From JBDSLU01 sp039916225 (lineage in GTDB: Bacteria; Acidobacteriota; Vicinamibacteria; Vicinamibacterales; Vicinamibacteraceae): a stretch of DNA of 10,481 nt. Location: assembly GCA_039916225.1 (NCBI GenBank), contig JBDSLU010000212.1, forward strand, positions 1 to 10,481, written 5' to 3'. The position numbers and the translations under genes are program-made. This document shows positions 9,257 to 10,481 of the stretch, in pieces. Positions within the stretch are counted from its first letter, which is position 1. Every line of letters starts with the position of its first letter. The notes beneath the pieces are model-generated. The model saw only the letters and a program-made list of their open reading frames with translations. It made no database searches and was not told where the DNA came from.

Positions 9257-10228
9257 ATGAACGACAGACCACTCGCCTCCCAGTCGGGAGCCTCGAGCAT
9301 CGCACTCGGCTGCATGGGAATGTCCGGCGCCTACGGCAAGACGGACGACGCGCAGAGCATCGGCGTCATTCGATCCGCCATGGAGCGCGGCGTCACACTT
9401 CTTGATACGGGCGACTTCTACGGCTCGGGGCACAACGAGCTGCTCATCGGCAAGGCAATCGCCGGCCGCCGCGAGCGTGTCCGGCTCTCGGTCAAGTTCG
9501 GCATGCTGCGCGGCGCCGGCAACAGCCTGGGCGGCATCGACGCGCGACCCGCGGCCCTGAAGAGCTTCCTTGCCTACTCGCTGGTTCGCCTCGGCACTGA
9601 CTACGTCGACGTGTATCGCCCAGCGCGCTTGGATCCGGCGGTGCCAATCGAAGAGACGATCGGCGCCATCGGCGACCTGGTGAAGGCCGGCTACGTGCGG
9701 TCAATCGGACTGTCCGAGGTCGGGCCCGACACGGTCCGGCGCGCGGCGACGGTTCATCCGATCGTCGATCTCCAGATCGAGTACTCGATTGCGAGTCGCG
9801 ACCCAGAGGACGCGATCTTTCAGGTGCTTCAGGAGCTCGGCATCGGCGCGACGCTGTACGGCGTGCTGTCGCGCGGATTGCTCTCGGCCAGTCCGATTGG
9901 CGCCGGTGATGCGCGCGCCCACTTGCCGCGGTTCAGCGCGGCGAATCGCGACACGAACGCCAGGCTGGTGGCCGGTCTCCATGGTCTCGCGCGGCGCTGG
10001 GAGATGACCCCGAGTCAGCTGGCAATCGGCTGGGTACGTGGCAAGCAGCCGCAGTTCGTGCCGACGCTCGGCATGCGCACACCGCAGCAACTCCACGAGG
10101 CGTGCGCTGCCCGGCCGCTGACCGTGGAGCAGTTCGCCGAAGTCGAGGCCATCGCACCGCGCGGGGCCATGGCGGGCACACGCTATCCAGCCGCGCACAT
10201 GAGCTCACTCGATAGCGAGAAGCGCTGA
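9257..10228 (+). CDS. Aldo/keto reductase family oxidoreductase lacking the canonical catalytic His
   Basis: This 323-residue TIM-barrel protein has LGCMGMSGAYG (17-27), TLLDTGDFYGSGHNELLIGKA (47-67) and VRLSVKFGM (75-83). These supply D50, Y55 and K80 of the AKR tetrad. The fourth residue, usually His in a YYQHR-type strand, is replaced: the segment reads DVYRPARLDPAVPIEET (118-134), with Ala at 123. GYVRSIGLSEV (145-155), LQIEYSIASRD and the late VPTLGMRTPQQLHEA segment (cofactor phosphate region) are family-like. It should reduce carbonyls with NADPH, but efficiency and substrate are uncertain without the His. GAGG stands only 1 bp before the ATG, too close to be a normal ribosome site, so the start is less certain than the frame. 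The AraC relic just upstream may be the remains of its former regulator (inference). Confidence 0.88.
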   Translation: MNDRPLASQSGASSIALGCMGMSGAYGKTDDAQSIGVIRSAMERGVTLLDTGDFYGSGHNELLIGKAIAGRRERVRLSVKFGMLRGAGNSLGGIDARPAALKSFLAYSLVRLGTDYVDVYRPARLDPAVPIEETIGAIGDLVKAGYVRSIGLSEVGPDTVRRAATVHPIVDLQIEYSIASRDPEDAIFQVLQELGIGATLYGVLSRGLLSASPIGAGDARAHLPRFSAANRDTNARLVAGLHGLARRWEMTPSQLAIGWVRGKQPQFVPTLGMRTPQQLHEACAARPLTVEQFAEVEAIAPRGAMAGTRYPAAHMSSLDSEKR

Positions 10229-10481
10229 CCCGGCTCGTCGCCAGACTCGGTTGCCGCCAGGCCGGCCGCGACATCATCCTCTGGGGCGGACCGACGGCCG
10301 CCAGCTCTCGTACGACATTCACACCACAGGGGCGTCGCGGTCGACGAACCCCTTACCTGCCCGCGAGAATGGAGGCTCACCATCTTGCCCCGCCGTGACA
10401 AGTAGCGCGGCCCCGTGACCACGAGGACCATGACTCCGCACACGGTGACGAGGGCCCCAGCGATGTTGACCACCAACGGCG
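10183..10481 (-). CDS. Possible C-terminal end of an unidentified membrane protein, cut by window edge
   Basis: The minus frame is open from the right edge to a stop at 10183-10185. The first 30 or so residues read like a transmembrane helix with a basic cytoplasmic end: VVNIAGALVTVCGVMVLVV, then TGPRYLSRRGK. In this part nearly every codon ends in G or C, as in real genes here. Beyond about 10370 the codons become mixed at the third position and the sequence loses protein-like character; the last 46 bp overlap the aldo/keto reductase. The true gene may end earlier through a frameshift, or only the right part may be genuine. No family is recognised. Confidence 0.35.
   Translation of the reverse strand, partial: PLVVNIAGALVTVCGVMVLVVTGPRYLSRRGKMVSLHSRGQVRGSSTATPLWCECRTRAGGRRSAPEDDVAAGLAATESGDEPGQRFSLSSELMCAAG

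Overview
The window is a GC-rich stretch of bacterial chromosome. It is densely coding, with long spurious open frames opposite the real genes. The best lineage clue is the 1,103-residue outer-membrane receptor at 4470-7781: an N-terminal carboxypeptidase-regulatory-like domain followed by a plug with NVNGLRNTANNFQLDGIDNN-type sequence. Oar-like receptors of this kind are greatly expanded in Acidobacteriota. Together with the high GC content this suggests an acidobacterium, perhaps Vicinamibacteria-like. That placement is inference; there is no rRNA or marker gene here.

Layout. (1) 1-1930: an AraC-family regulator (minus strand, running off the left edge) is divergent from an atypical SDR oxidoreductase. 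The spacer holds a long dyad (939-984) that overlaps the likely SDR -35 element. (2) 1906-7781: a secreted type I phosphodiesterase/nucleotide-pyrophosphatase-like enzyme (minus), a divergent HutC/PhnF-type GntR regulator (plus) and an Oar-like TonB-dependent receptor (plus). The phosphodiesterase gene overlaps the SDR gene tail to tail by 25 bp. (3) 7812-7846: a strong hairpin, the probable terminator of the receptor gene. (4) 7957-9084: a Tat-exported class C beta-lactamase-like serine hydrolase. (5) 9062-9205: the decayed C-terminal end of a second AraC-family regulator. (6) 9257-10228: an aldo/keto reductase lacking the usual catalytic His. (7) 10183-10481, minus: a possible membrane-protein end, unidentified.

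The most interesting point is regulatory. The phosphodiesterase/gntR divergent spacer and the receptor promoter each contain the GTnTAnAC core expected for HutC-subfamily GntR regulators. When oriented alike, the two sites share 10 of 11 bases (CCTGTCTAGAC and CCTGTCTATAC). The receptor site overlaps the predicted -10. This supports a small regulon in which one GntR repressor controls itself, a secreted phosphodiesterase and a TonB-dependent receptor. It could be a scavenging module for a phosphoester, nucleotide or phosphonate-like ligand. The ligand and substrate are not determined by the sequence. Apart from this proposed circuit, the gene families themselves are known ones.
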